Assembly (NCBI GenBank): GCA_007570785.1
Contig: ML660210.1
Location: 1,024,414 to 1,088,413 of the forward strand
Length of the DNA: 64,000 nt
Source of the DNA: Antilocapra americana
Lineage: Eukaryota > Chordata > Mammalia > Artiodactyla > Antilocapridae
Direction of reading: 5' to 3'
Part shown: one piece after another, positions 44,716-56,400 of the stretch
Layout of the letters: each line of letters starts with the position of its first letter
Numbering within the stretch: position 1 is the first letter of the stretch
Made by a program: the position numbers and the translations under genes
The notes under the pieces: model-generated
The model's input: only the letters and a program-made list of their open reading frames with translations
Database searches by the model: none
Told to the model about the DNA's origin: nothing

Positions 44716-46110
44716 TACTTGTAGATTTGGGCAGCTGAATTTAGAAGGGCTGAACGGTGATTCCCTCTTCCTGTAATGCTCATTGTTGGGGAGACCTCAC
44801 GGCTCTCCTGCTTCAGGCTTTCCATCCGTTCTCTGATGGTATGTGTACAAAATTGGCACTAGGATATTGTACATTTTTCTAAATTTAGAAAGATATTTAA
44901 GGCAGCCAGCTGACAGAGGTATCAAAAAATATAAATTAAAGAACCAAATAAAACTATAAAATACATTTATAATGCTGTAGGTAAACTAGAATGATGGAAA
45001 TGAAAAAGATGAGGAGAAAACTTCAGTAAAAATTAACCAGCCTATTTGAAGAAACAGCCTTCAGAGGATCAGTAGGAACCTACCTCCAGAGCAACAGTTC
45101 AGATTTCCCATTGTCAGACTCTCAAGGTTGAAGATGAGTCCTTCTCACTTGACACCGAATGTGAACCTCTCAGCTCACAACTGGCACTTGGTACAGAATG
45201 TGGAATGTGCATTACCACATTACTGAGGCAATGAATCATCACAGAACTTTCAGAGTGAACTGAAGTCTGCACAGGTTGATTCCAACTGCTACCATTCAGA
45301 AATTGTGTTCCATGGACAAATAGGGCTTTTCAGAGTAAACATTTTATTTCAGAAACTGAATCCCAGGCTCACAGATTCCTCTATGATTAAGAAAATAATT
45401 TATATTTTAGAGAAAACTCCCTGCTCCCCAAATATAGCTGTTTGTGAACATCTCAGGGTGAAGAGGGACAAGGCTAACACATTGAGAATAAAAGGAATGC
45501 TATTCCTAATATATATATATATATATCATCTCATGTCATTTCTAGTATTTCTAAGTCACCTGCCATATCTAGATCAAATAATTTAAAATATGTTCCAGTT
45601 GAAATATAAAGCAGCATCAATTGAAATTCAATTGCAAATTGTCATATTCTCTCTCTAAGCATATACTTATTAAATTATATAAATCCATCTCTCATTCTCA
45701 TGTATCACTTCCTTTTCTCTTTATGCATCTAAATATACAGACTTACTTATCTCTTAATCTCTACCAATTTACTTAACAAATTATCTGTTATTGTGTGTTA
45801 ATCTTGGCTATTCACTGCACAAGTAACAAAAACAAAAACATCTACTGTATTTTCACCTGTAAGTTGGGTGAAAGTGTAGTGATTGCTTCTCTAAATGAAT
45901 AATTTTAAACAATCTGAAACTCCAGGATTAAATGTATGTTCTGGGTCATAATTCAATACCTAATTACACACTTTATTCTCATGGTCATGAACACTGCCTA
46001 TAGGATGATAAGTGGCCAGCCCCCTAAAACACAGAAGTGAAAACTTTAGGAGAAAGATGAAAAGTTGCCCTATTAAAACAAAGTAGGTGCCCTTACAAGG
46101 TATGGAATGC
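44716..46110. other. Intergenic DNA after the tandem duplication
   Basis: The longest frame (45,305-45,586, 93 codons plus strand) has no recognisable motif and runs through a TA repeat coding an Ile/Tyr run. I name nothing else here. Confidence 0.5.
45506..45527. repeat. (AT)n microsatellite
   Basis: About 11 AT units. Confidence 0.95.
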
Positions 46111-46115
46111 TGTAC

Positions 46116-46324
46116 TGTGTGTTCAGTTATATATCTGACTCTTTGTGACCCCATGGACTGTGGTCTTCCAGGCTCCTCTGTCCATGGGATTTTCAAGGCA
46201 AGAATACTGGAGTGGGTTGCCATTTCCTTTCCATGGGATCTTCCCAACCCGGATGGAACTCTTGTCCCCTGTATCTCCTGCACTGACAGGCAGATTCTTT
46301 ACCACTGAGCCATCTGGGAAGCCC
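46116..46324 (-). mobile_element. Bov-tA SINE
   Basis: Reverse-complement Bov-tA, complete, ending in the head 'gagccatctgggaagccca'. The neighbouring SINE at 46,368 has the same orientation. Confidence 0.95.
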
Positions 46325-46367
46325 AGGTGGAGTACAAATCCTTATCATTGCTGGAAAAAACAAAAAA

Positions 46368-46575
46368 AATGTGAGTCACTCAATCATGTCCAACTGTTTG
46401 CATCTCCATGGACCATATAGCCAGCTAGTCTCTTCTGTCCATGGGATTCTCCAGGCAAGAATACTGAAGTGGGTAGCCATTCCCTTTTCCAGGGGATCTT
46501 CCCAACCCAGGGATTGAACCTGTGTCTCCTGCACTGCAGGCAGATTCTTTACTGTGTGAGCCACCAGGGAAGCCC
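46368..46575 (-). mobile_element. Bov-tA SINE
   Basis: Second complete reverse-oriented Bov-tA, separated from the first by only about 43 bases. It ends 'gagccaccagggaagccc'. Confidence 0.95.
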
Positions 46576-46879
46576 TTCATTGCTGACTCACCTCACCTTC
46601 AAGTATCTGAATTAACAGATTAAATAGGTCCTTGATGAAGTAACAATAACTGAGATATGACCAAGAGTGGAAAATAACAGGTAATTTACATTATTCTAAA
46701 TGAACAATTTTCATGCTTCCCAGCTTGATGGAAAATGTGTGTGCCTATGTATAAATAAGGAAATTGAGGAATAACATAAAAAGAGAATTAGTGAATGTAT
46801 TCTTTTTTTAAAACAGGATTTTTTTTAAATGCATTGAATTTGTTACAATATTGCTTCACTTTTTCTTTATGTTTTCAGA

Positions 46880-47002
46880 TTTTTGGCTTCCAGGGATGGG
46901 GTAATCTTAGCTCCCGACTAGGGATTGAAACCAAACCACCCCATCCCCCACTTTGGGAGGCAAAATCCTAACCACTAGACAGCCAGGCATGTCCTTAGGG
47001 AA
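46880..47002 (-). mobile_element. CHR-2-like SINE
   Basis: Reverse complement of CHR-2: 'tttttggcttccagggatgg', 'tagggattgaaacc', and 'cctaaccactagacagccag' as the tRNA-like head. A T-rich stretch precedes it. Confidence 0.8.
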
Positions 47003-47164
47003 TGTATTTCAAAATACATTGGAGGAACGTCATTCAAAAGGGGGTAAAGCACAGCAGTTCAGACACCCAGATTTGGAAGGAAATCAGAATGAAGCAGAGG
47101 ACTCCCCTTCCACCTACCACCTGAGAACAAAGAGTAAATGAGTAAATCTCTGTAAAGCTCTTAG

Positions 47165-48005
47165 AAAAATGTTTAAAAATACTCAATAGCAGCATCGATA
47201 ATCATCAGGGAAATGCAGATGAAAACACACACACACACACACAATGAGGTATGCAAATAACAAATGTTGGTGAGGATATGGAGAAAAGGGAACCCTCCCA
47301 TACTGTTGGTGGGAATGTAAATTGCAACAGGCACTACAGAAAACAGTATAAAGGTTCCTCAAAAAACTAAAAATAGAGCTACCATAAGATCCAGCAGTTC
47401 CACTCCTGAGTATACACCTGAAGAAAACCAAAAATCAATATTCAAAAAAATATATGAACCCTACTGTTCATAACAGCATTATTTACAATTGCCAAGATAT
47501 GGAAGTAACCTTATGTCCAACAGCAGATGAATGTATAAAGAAGGTGATGTTGTGTGTATGTATATATATATATATACACATCTGTATTATATTCACAGAC
47601 ATACAATAGAATACGACTCAACCATAAAAAATGAAAATTTGCCATTTGCAGCAACATGGATGGATTTGGAGGATATTATGCTCAGTGAAATAAATCAGAG
47701 AAAAGCAAATACTGAATGATATCCCTTATATGTAAAATCTCAGTAACACAACAAACTAGCGAATATAACAAAAAAGAAGCAGACTCGCAGATATAAAGAA
47801 CAAACTAGTGGTTACCAGTGGGGACAGGGAAAAGGGGGGCAGAATAATGATGTGTAATTAAGAGATAAAACTGCTATGTGTAAAATAAGCTACAGAGATA
47901 TTTTGTACTACATGGGGAATATAGCCAGTATTATATAATAACTGTAAATGGAGTATAACCTTTAAAAATTATGAAGTACTGTTGCACATCTTTAACTTAC
48001 ACACT
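47165..48005 (+). mobile_element. L1 3' part (ORF2 end and 3' UTR)
   Basis: The ORF2 C-terminal region ('gggaaccctcccatactgtt', 'agatccagcagttccactcc', 'gcaacatggatggatttgga') passes into a ruminant L1 3' untranslated region ('gtactacatggggaatatag'). It continues after a SINE at 48,243-48,290. It contains internal CA (47,226-47,242) and TA (47,556-47,578) repeats. All frames are broken. Confidence 0.92.
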
Positions 48006-48242
48006 GGGGCTTCTCTGGGGTTGGCTCAGTGGTAAAGCATCTGTCTGCAATGCGGGAGACACAGGAGATGACACAGGTTCAATCCCTGGATCAGGAAGCT
48101 CCCATAGAGAAGTAAATGACAGTCCCCTCCAGTATTCTGATCTGGGAAATCCCAAGAACAGAGAGGCAGAAGCCTGGTGGGCTACAGTTCATATGGTGAC
48201 AAAAGAGTTGGTATGGCTGAGAGACTAAAGCAACAACAACAA
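48006..48242 (+). mobile_element. Bov-tA SINE nested in L1
   Basis: Diverged SINE from 'ggggcttctctggggttggc' to a CAA-rich tail. The L1 3' end resumes with 'acatcagctatacttcaatt' and an A tail. Confidence 0.9.
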
Positions 48243-48290
48243 CTTATATAATATTGTACATCAGCTATACTTCAATTAAAAAAAAAAGTG

Positions 48291-48909
48291 CTCAGTGGCA
48301 GACGTACTGCTCCAACACAGCAGTACCTGTGAGACAGGAACAGTGGCCTCCTGGCATAGAGTTAAAGGTGCAGTAATTGCAGTTGGAACTCCTACCTCCA
48401 CCACTATAAGCCTTTTGACAAGTAAACACAAACATACAGGAAACCATATACAATGGTTATCAGATAATAAAGAATGATGTCTACCTCCAATGTTGTTGTA
48501 GCAAGGAAATGCTTTCTACATTCTCACATCAGGATGCATGGTTTACATGCTCCTACAGCTTCCTGCACTTCTATTTCAATGCAGTGCACATGCTTGTAAG
48601 GAATCATGGATCCATGTACAATTTGCATGGTGATCTCTTTTCCTTTTAGCCTTAGAAGCCCTGTGATGAAGGAGGTCAAGGCTGTTTTGTTCATTCTAGC
48701 TCTGTGCTCACCTTACCATTGATGGGGTCATGCTGAAAATTCAAATACCTTTGTTTAGGCAATAGTCCATCTCTGGACCTTCCCCACAATTCTGAATCCA
48801 TAAAGCTCTCTTTAAAGTGACATTCTCCTTAAGTTTGGCACCAAAAGTGAAATGGCAGGAAACTTGACCTGACTGAATAAAATATATTTCTATTCTTTTT
48901 TTTCTCTCT
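48291..48909. other. Intergenic DNA
   Basis: No repeat recognised. A 60-codon frame at 48,295-48,477 has no support. Confidence 0.5.
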
Positions 48910-49180
48910 TCTAACATCTGTTTCTACATTTTAGTATGTAGTTATGTCTCATTGTAGATTTAATTTGCATTTCCTAACAATGAACTGTGCTGATTACATT
49001 TCTGTATACTTATACTTCTTCTTTGGAGAAATATTTGTTCAAATATTTTGCCATTTCTAAGTGTGTCTTATCTTTTATTTCTAAGATTTCACTATATATT
49101 CTGGTTATCAGTCTACTATTGGATAAATGATTTGCAAATATGTTCTCCCTGTCAGTGAGCTTCTTCTTTTTTTTTTTTTT
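48910..49180 (-). mobile_element. L1 fragment (ORF2), minus strand
   Basis: Complement of the ORF2 region around 'tcttctttggagaaatattt' and 'tctggttatcagtctactat', followed by a T run. Its minus-strand frame (49,010-49,219) shows L1 residues ending NKYFSKEEV. Confidence 0.8.
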
Positions 49181-49513
49181 AAATTGTAACCTAGACAAAA
49201 ATGTAAGAGCTAAAATCATTTTTAAGAGGATAAAACATAGGATAAAGTCTTTGTGAGTTTAAACTATGTGTAGAATTCTTACATATGATACCAAAAATAA
49301 GGCATGAGTAATGAAAGAAAATTTGGTAAATCAGACATTAAAATTAGTTCTTCATTTCAAGAGACACTGCATAGAAATATTTCAACCTGGATTGTGTTGA
49401 TGATTAATCAACTCAATACACTAAAAATATTGAAGTATATAGTTATAGTGGGTGAATATATGATATATAAATTATACATCAATGCAACTGATAATAAGCA
49501 ACCACAATCAGAT

Positions 49514-49731
49514 CAGTGTGTGTGAGTGCTCAGTCACTCAGTTGTGTTCAAATTTTGTGATCCCATGAACTATAGCCCAACAGACTTTTCTATCCATGGG
49601 ATTCTCCAGTAAAGAATACTGGAATGGGTTGCCATTTCCTATTCCAGGGGATCTTCCTCACCCAGGGACTGAATCCACGTCTCCTGTATTATCAGGGGAA
49701 TTCTTTATCCCTGCACCACTGGCAAGCCCTT
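49514..49731 (-). mobile_element. Bov-tA SINE with 7-base target duplication
   Basis: Reverse-oriented SINE flanked by atcagat at 49,507-49,513 and 49,732-49,738. Confidence 0.93.
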
Positions 49732-49740
49732 ATCAGATAA

Positions 49741-50405
49741 GTTCAGTTTAGGTCAGTTTAGGTGCTCAGTCGTGTCCAACTCTTTGAGACCCCATGAACT
49801 GCAGCACACCAGGCCTCCCTGTCCATCACTACTTCCCAGAGTCTACCCAAACCCATGTCCATCGAATTGGTGATGCCATACAGCCATCTCATCCTCTGTC
49901 ATCCCCTTCTCCTCCTGCCACCAATCCTTCCCAGCATCAGGGTCTTTTCCAGTGAGGCAACTCTTTGCATGAGGTGGCCAAAGTACTGGAGTTCCAGCTT
50001 CAACATCAGTCCTTCCAATGAACACCTAGGACTGATCTCCTTTAGGATGGACTGGTTGGATCTCCTTGCAGTCCAAGGGACTTTCAAGAGTCTTCTCCAA
50101 TACCACGGTTCAAAAGCACCGATTCTTCGGCGCTCAGCATTTTTCACTGTCCAACTCTCACATCCATATGTGGCTACTGGAAAAACCATAACCTTGACTA
50201 GACGGATCTTTGTTGGCAAAGTAATGTCTCTGCTTTTCAAATGCTATCTAGGTTGGCCATAACTTTCCTTGCAAGGAGTAAGCATCTTTTGATTTCATGG
50301 CTGCAATCACCATCTACAGTGATTTTGGAGCCCCCCAAAATAAACTCTGACACAGTTTCCACTGTTTCCCCTGTCTCCATTGTTTCACACTGCTTCCACT
50401 GTTTC
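49741..50405 (-). mobile_element. BovB 3' part
   Basis: Starts directly after the SINE duplication with the BovB 3' terminal 'gttcagtttaggtcagttta' and runs to the region 'cacagtttccactgtttccc', where imperfect repeats of 'ccactgtttc' were added at the 5' end. The frame at 49,899-50,240 shows the BovB C-terminal region (MKSRDITLPTKIRLVK) and is fairly intact. 5' truncated and non-functional. Confidence 0.95.
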
Positions 50406-51689
50406 AGATCTGTAGTTGATCAGAAAGATAAAGTTAAGGATCTCAACAAAGCTAATGGCTAGTGAACAAACTAATGATATAGGCAAATTTCACACAAGAC
50501 CAGAAAACCTGGTATAAAAACACTGGGAACAAAGAGGGCTAAGATGAGGGATGGGTTTGCTTTTATTGTATGAGAGTGATGTAAGTCACTTTTACAGTGA
50601 ACTTGGAAATATTGATGAAATGATTGATTTCTTCTAAAACACAAATTGGTAAATTGATGCTGACAGAGCCCAGTTTTAACACGGGGTCATTGAAGGTTTA
50701 AAGGAGACCACAGGTTGGCTGCCACGTGTGCCAAGAGCTGGTCGCACTGGTGAGCGAGGAGCCTGATGGTCCTCGAGTGCAGCTAGGAAGGCAGAGAAGG
50801 GCATTAGGAATGTGAAGGCAGCTGGAGAAGAACAAGAGGGACGAGGGTGCAGGGTGGGCAGGCAGTTGTGGAGGTAAACTGATGAAAGGCAAGCCGCCAT
50901 GGCAGGAGGGGCTCAGAGGTCAAGGCCCTTCCTCACTGCGGACTGAGCAGGCAAGCCCTAGCCCCGAAGTGACAAGTGCCCTGCTGAGTGGACGAGGTGT
51001 GGCTAGCCTCTCTGAGGTGCCATTGGCCCCATGTCAGCACTGAATCTTCCCACTCCTACAGGCTCTGTGACTTCACTTCTAGGAGCGTTTCCTGTGGTTA
51101 CCTTGGCCCAGGAGATCTAAATCTAGTTTCTATGCAGCATTTTCTGAAAGGGAAATGTTGGAAAAGATCCTAAATGCCTCTCAATAAGGATCTCCAAGTG
51201 GAAATCCATGAACATATCAGGATTCCCTGGAGAAAATGGTGGGGAAGTTGGCCAAAATGTCTTTCTAAGTGAACAGACTAAGTTTGATGGGGGAAATTTT
51301 TCAAAAGTTCTTTGAAATTGCATAATAAATGAGTGCACTAAGCACAGAACTTGGATGTGGCAAGTGCAGAGAATATGCTACTGAAACTACTGGGATTTAA
51401 AGAAAGAGGTTTTTTTGGTAGTCTAGATCAAAAAAGTGAGTGACATATACTACACAAAAACTAAAATTCCATCAACCTTTTTGTAATAACTTGTACAAAA
51501 AAAATAAAAAATGGAATACTACATTTATGAAAATAGCAGTGAGCTAAGAGTTTTATACTCAGGAAAAGTAAAATGCACTGATCCACATCCAACGAAATGA
51601 AGTCTTCAGGTCATAAAATACTTACGAAGACACTGGCCTAAGGGCTTGTAGTAAGTTCTAATTTGCAGTTATTTTTCAGTTAAGACTTA
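50406..51689. other. Intergenic DNA with a GC-rich core, unidentified
   Basis: 50,690-51,120 is GC-rich, with several CpGs and purine-rich strings. Overlapping frames of 60-74 codons on both strands have no recognisable motif. It might be an old retrocopy or regulatory DNA. Confidence 0.4.
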
Positions 51690-52955
51690 GGGTTGGAAAG
51701 GTACATGTAATCCAATATTCACTGCAGCACTATTAACAACATCCATGACATGGAAGCAATTTAAATGTTCATCAACAGAGATATGGATAAAGGCTATGTG
51801 GTACATATACACAATAGAATATTACTCAGACATGAAAATGAACAGAGGTGGGCCACTTGCCTAGACATGAATGGACCTAGAGATTATCATACTAAGTGAA
51901 GTGAGACAAAGAAAGACAAACATCATAAAATACCACTTATATATGGAATATTAAAAAAGAGATACAAATGAACTTATCTAAAAAACAGAAATAAACCCAC
52001 ACACATAGAAAACAAATTTTATGGTTACCCAAGGGGAAAGGGGGAGAAGGAAAAATTAGAAGGTTGGGGTTAACATACATATACTCAGTTCATTTCAGTC
52101 ACAGTCATGTCTGACTTTTTGAGACCCCCATGGACTGCAGCATGTCAGGTTTCCCTGCCCATCATCAACTCCTGGAGCCTACTCAAACTCATGTCCATTG
52201 AGCCAGTGATGCCTTCCAACCATCTCATCCTCTGTTGTCCCCTTCTCCTCCCACCTTTGACCTTTCCCAGCATCAGGGTCTTTTCAAATGACTCAGTTCT
52301 TTGCATCAGATGGCCAGAGTATTGGAGCTTCAGCCTCAGCATCAGTCCTTCCAAAGTATATTCAGTACTGATTTCCTTTAGGATGGACTGGTTGGATCTC
52401 CTTGCAGTCCAAGGGACTCTCAAGTGTCTTCTCCAACACCACAGTTGAAAAGCATCAGTTCTTCAGTGCTCAACTTTATAGTCTAACTCTCACATCCTTA
52501 CATGACCACTGGAAAAACCATAACTTTGACTAGACAGACTTTTGTTGTCAAAGTAATGTTTCTGCTTTTTAATATGCTGTCTGGGTTGGTCATAACTTTT
52601 CTTCCAAATAGCAAGAGTCTTTTATTTTCATGGCTGCAGTCACCATCTGCAGTGATTTTGGAACCAAAAAAAAAATTAAATCTGTCACCATTTCCACTGT
52701 TTCTCCATCTATTTGCCATGAAATAATGGGCCTGGATGCCATGATCTTAGTTTTCTGAATATTGAGTTTTAAGCCAACTTTTTCACTCTCCTCTTTCACT
52801 TTCATCACAGTTCTTCTTTGCTTTCTGCCATAAGTGTGGTGTCATCTGCATATCTGAGGTTATTCATATTGATAGTGTACATACATACAATACTATATAT
52901 AAAATAGATAACCAACAAAGGACCTATTGTATAGCACAAAGAACTATCCTCAATT
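51690..52955 (+). mobile_element. L1 3' end, split by BovB
   Basis: The left part (51,690-52,081) has 'cactgcagcactattaacaa', 'gtggtacatatacacaatag' and later L1 3' sequence. The right part (52,879-52,955) continues with 'aggacctattgtatagcaca'. The BovB at 52,082-52,878 lies between them. Confidence 0.9.
52082..52878 (-). mobile_element. BovB inserted in L1, with 9-base target duplication
   Basis: The BovB 3' part on the minus strand is flanked by acatacata at 52,073-52,081 and 52,879-52,887. Its frames are broken by a poly-A expansion near 52,665. The residues MASRPIISWQIDGETVEM identify it. Confidence 0.93.
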
Positions 52956-52956
52956 C

Positions 52957-53102
52957 CCCATGCCTCAGATGGTAAAGAATCCGCCTGCAATGTGGGAGAC
53001 CTGGGTTCAATCACTGAGTTGGGAAGATCCCCTGGAGGAGGACATAGCACCCTCTCAATTATATAGTCTATGGGATTGCAAAGAGTTGGACGACTGAGTG
53101 AC
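52957..53102 (+). mobile_element. Internally deleted Bov-tA SINE
   Basis: It keeps the tRNA-like head and 'gaagatcccctggaggagga', then jumps to the end region 'gcaaagagttggacgactga'. About 60 bases of the BovA body are missing. Confidence 0.88.
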
Positions 53103-54685
53103 CAAGGAAACAGAATCAGAAAGGCCTCTGACATTAATTATAAAACATGTATCTAAATCTAATTTTAAATCCATACAATCAGAAACAAATTATCTGGCTC
53201 TGAATTGGCTGAATTGGGGGTGGGGGTGTGAACAAGGGGAGGAGCAGGGAAGGAACAAGAGGAGGAGGAGAGAAGAGGCAGAGGAGCAGAGTGAAGTGCC
53301 AGGGAAGCTAGCCGGTCAGCCTTGTGGTGACTGGTTCCTTACAGTGAAACTAATGACAGGGAAGGGAAGGCTGTGGGATCCAGGGTAGAAAGCGTGAGTT
53401 CCTCCCACCTGGGCCCTGTGAGAGGCAGGAAATCTGATGACACAGGCAGGAAGGTGACACTTCTCCTTCACTCTTAAGTTCCATATAATCCATTCATGAG
53501 ATTTTCATATTAGTAGATAGCTTCCTGGAACTCTTCCATTTTTTTGAATAATCTTTTTAATAAATAAAACCTTGGCAAACTTTGCCCATGCCTTTAAAAT
53601 GAAAAACAACCATTGTACTTTAGTAATAAGCACATAAATTCAATGGTGTTAGTGTGATTCAAAGTAAAAAGGTTACAGAAGACACTGCTTTTCAAAATGT
53701 AAGGTACTTAGGCATATTTATTACATTTACTTACAAACGTGAGATAAATAAGAGAAATACGAACAATTTATAATCTTTCCTCTGAAACCCATACCACTGA
53801 GCATCGTTTGCCTACATGATAATTTAAAAATAATATCTCGCAAGTATTTGATTTATATTAATCTTATTATAAATGGGGATAGTTTTTTCACATTTAACGT
53901 GCACTTGTACTCCTTTACTGTCCTATTAATTCAGTTTTTCTCCTCACAAAATTAATGCTTTTGTTGTGTATTACAATAATTTTTCCAATTTGTCAATTTT
54001 TATAATTTATTACACTTACTTTTACTTATATCATGAAGATATTTTATTTTTGAATATTCCAATTAAATATTTTTATTTGTTAGTTTGGGCTGTGAGAAAG
54101 GAAAAGAAGATCAATATCACAACTAATATTCATATTAAGAGTTAAATGCTCTTTAAGACAGACTTTACAAATGGGGAAAAGAAATACAGGATATTTCAAG
54201 AAAAAAGATTAAAAGTTCAGAGTATTTTGGAAGCAATAATGATGGTGCATCAATAATTCATTCAGTTGGATAGGTTAGATTTGTGATGTATCTTTTCTTC
54301 CAATGATTTTGTAGATGTTTGCTGAGAAAAACAGGGACATAACAAATGTTAGTTAAAGCACATGAAATGAATTTTCAATTAAAATAAATTTATAAAAGCC
54401 CTATTATTGGTTTTGATGGTTGAGAATTAATTGAGTTTTAATATGGATTCAATTTGCTAAGTATATTGGTATTTCTTTGACTAAGGAACAATTGATTTTC
54501 TAAAATTTGATTCAAGAACTGTTTTTAAAAGCTGGTGAATTTCTATAATAATTAATTTAGGTAAATTAAGTAAAAAATAATGAAGTAAAGCCAACCTGGG
54601 AATTCTTACTCTGTTAAATGCATAGTACCTTGAACATTCTACTAAATCATGCTGACTATAATTAGCATGAGCTATTATTGTTTAG
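53103..54685. other. Intergenic DNA
   Basis: 53,210-53,300 is purine-rich (GGAG/GAAG strings). The rest is AT-rich. No gene or repeat that I can name. Confidence 0.5.
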
Positions 54686-54689
54686 ACCA

Positions 54690-55045
54690 CAGGTTTGTAT
54701 GCCCCCCAAAAAACTCATATGTTGAATCCCTAAACTCCAGTGAGATGGTCCCAGCTGGTGATGTTTTGGGGAAGTAATTAGGTCGTAGAGATGGGGTCTC
54801 CATAATGAGGCTAGTATCTTTATAAAAAGACAAATAGAGTAGGTCCTTTCTCTCTTTCTGCTATGTTAGAATGAAAGAGAAGATGGCTCTGTGTAAACCA
54901 GTGAGAGGGCATTCACCAGAACCTGACCATGTTGCACCTTGACTTTGACTCGCAACATTCAGAGCTGTGAGAAGTATATAGCAGTTATTTATGACACCTC
55001 ATCTATAGTATTCTGCTAGGGCAGTCCACACTGACTAAGGAAGCT
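54690..55045 (+). mobile_element. Ancient MaLR-type LTR (MLT1/MST group)
   Basis: Phrases recall the mammalian MaLR LTRs: 'aactcatatgttgaatccct', 'ggggaagtaattaggtcgta', 'gggcattcaccagaacctga', 'cagagctgtgagaa' and an end near 'cagtccacactgactaagga'. It is highly diverged, as expected of an element older than ruminants. The exact subfamily is not decided, and there is no coding sequence. Confidence 0.7.
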
Positions 55046-55387
55046 GTCGTTATGGATTTTGAGAGTAAGGTTTCTCTTTAATTATTTACTTAATAGAAAA
55101 AAGTCACAGATCATCCAAAAAACATTGCATTAGACAGAATTAAGAAGGTAAGGGAAATTTGATTCAAGACATTGAAATAAAGATCAAGAGTATTTCAAGA
55201 AGAAAGGTTGAACTCAACTCCCCTGAGCAAGTGAGTGCAGGGGTTTGGAAACACTGAGTGAGCTAATGAGAAGGTACTACAGGCCCTCAGCCTCAAGGTT
55301 GCCCATCTGTGCTTCCTTATTGGCACTTACAGGAGTGAGGCTACCCCTTTTCCACAGAGACTGGGGTAAAGAGACACTTTCTGTTTT

Positions 55388-55722
55388 AAACACTTTTATT
55401 TTATTTTTAATTGGAGGATAATTACTATACAGTACTGTGTTGGTTTCTGCCATACATCAACATGAATCAGCCAAAGGCATACATATGTCCCCTCTCTCTT
55501 GAACCTGCCTCCCACCTCTGTTTCTGTCTTCCCCTCTAAGTTGTCACAGAGCACTGGCTTTGGGTTGTCTGCAACATACACAAAGTCCCACTGGCTCTAT
55601 CTATTTTACACATGGTAATGTATATGCTTCAATGCTACTCCCTCAAGTCATCCCTCCTGCTCCCTCCTCCACTGCGCCCAAAAGTCTATCCTTTTCGACT
55701 CTATCTTTCTTGATTATTACTT
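55388..55722 (-). mobile_element. L1 3' UTR, 5' truncated
   Basis: Complement of the ruminant L1 3' end: T-rich start, 'catacatcaacatgaatcag', and a pyrimidine-rich body. The frame at 55,560-55,856 crosses into unrelated DNA and is not a gene. Confidence 0.85.
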
Positions 55723-55799
55723 TTAGGGAGGAAAACTCCAAGGTTCTAGAGAAAGACACTCCAGGGTTGTCAGACATTCACATAATGATGGAAGACTTT

Positions 55800-56022
55800 G
55801 TGTGTGTGCTAAGCTGCTTCAGTCGTGTCCGACTCTTTGACCCCCATGGACCATAGCCTGCCAGGCTCCTCTGTCCATGGGATTCTCCAAGCAAGAATAC
55901 TAGAGTGGATATTTCTCTAGAGGATCTTCCTAACCCAGGGATGAAACCCATGTCTCATACGTCTCTTGCACTGCCAGGCGGATCCTTTTCCACTAGCTCC
56001 TTTACCACTAGCTCCACCTGAG
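55800..56022 (-). mobile_element. Bov-tA SINE
   Basis: Reverse-oriented Bov-tA. The 'tttccactagctcctttaccactagctcc' part shows a small local duplication within the head. Confidence 0.93.
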
Positions 56023-56108
56023 AGGAAGGAATTTACGTTTTCTAAAGTAAATGATTGAAGAGTCAGGATATCAAGGAAAAAATTTCTGGGGTAAATTGGA
56101 AGACTGGG

Positions 56109-56111
<3 letters not shown>

Positions 56112-56141
<30 letters not shown>
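56112..56141. repeat. (CA)n microsatellite
   Basis: About 15 CA units followed by a short TA run. Confidence 0.95.
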
Positions 56142-56145
<4 letters not shown>

Positions 56146-56400
56146 ATAAATATCTAATAAGGACCTAGTGTATAACTCTATTCAATACTCTATAATGACC
56201 TTTATGGGATAGACTTTAAACAAGAGCGTATATATAAACGGATTCACTTAGATATACAGCAGAAACTAATACAACATTGAAAATTAACTATTGTTGTTCA
56301 GCCACCTAGTCACGTCCAACTCTTTGTGACCCCATGGACTTCAGCATACCAGGCTGCATGCTGCAATTATACTCCAGTACAAGTTAATTTTTTTAAATGT
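56142..56400 (+). mobile_element. L1 3' end with short nested insertion
   Basis: L1 3' terminal wording ('aaggacctagtgtataactc', 'cagaaactaatacaacattg') is interrupted at 56,289-56,364 and resumes as 'aattatactccagtacaagt' with the tail. Confidence 0.85.
56289..56364 (-). mobile_element. Short BovA/BovB 3' terminal fragment in L1
   Basis: About 75 bases with the same limits as the fragment at 17,154-17,226 (tgttgttcag to 'aggctgc'). Two independent copies with the same ends suggest a distinct short SINE subfamily or a favoured truncation point. Confidence 0.75.

Noticed and set aside
46087..46420. Open frames on both strands over 46.1-46.4 kb
   Set aside because: They translate Bov-tA SINEs; the same peptide wording recurs at nearly every SINE in the window.
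49855..50262. 135-codon plus-strand open frame
   Set aside because: Antisense of BovB, which often stays open because of its composition; the same shadow occurs at 52,107-52,448 and 29,651-29,965.
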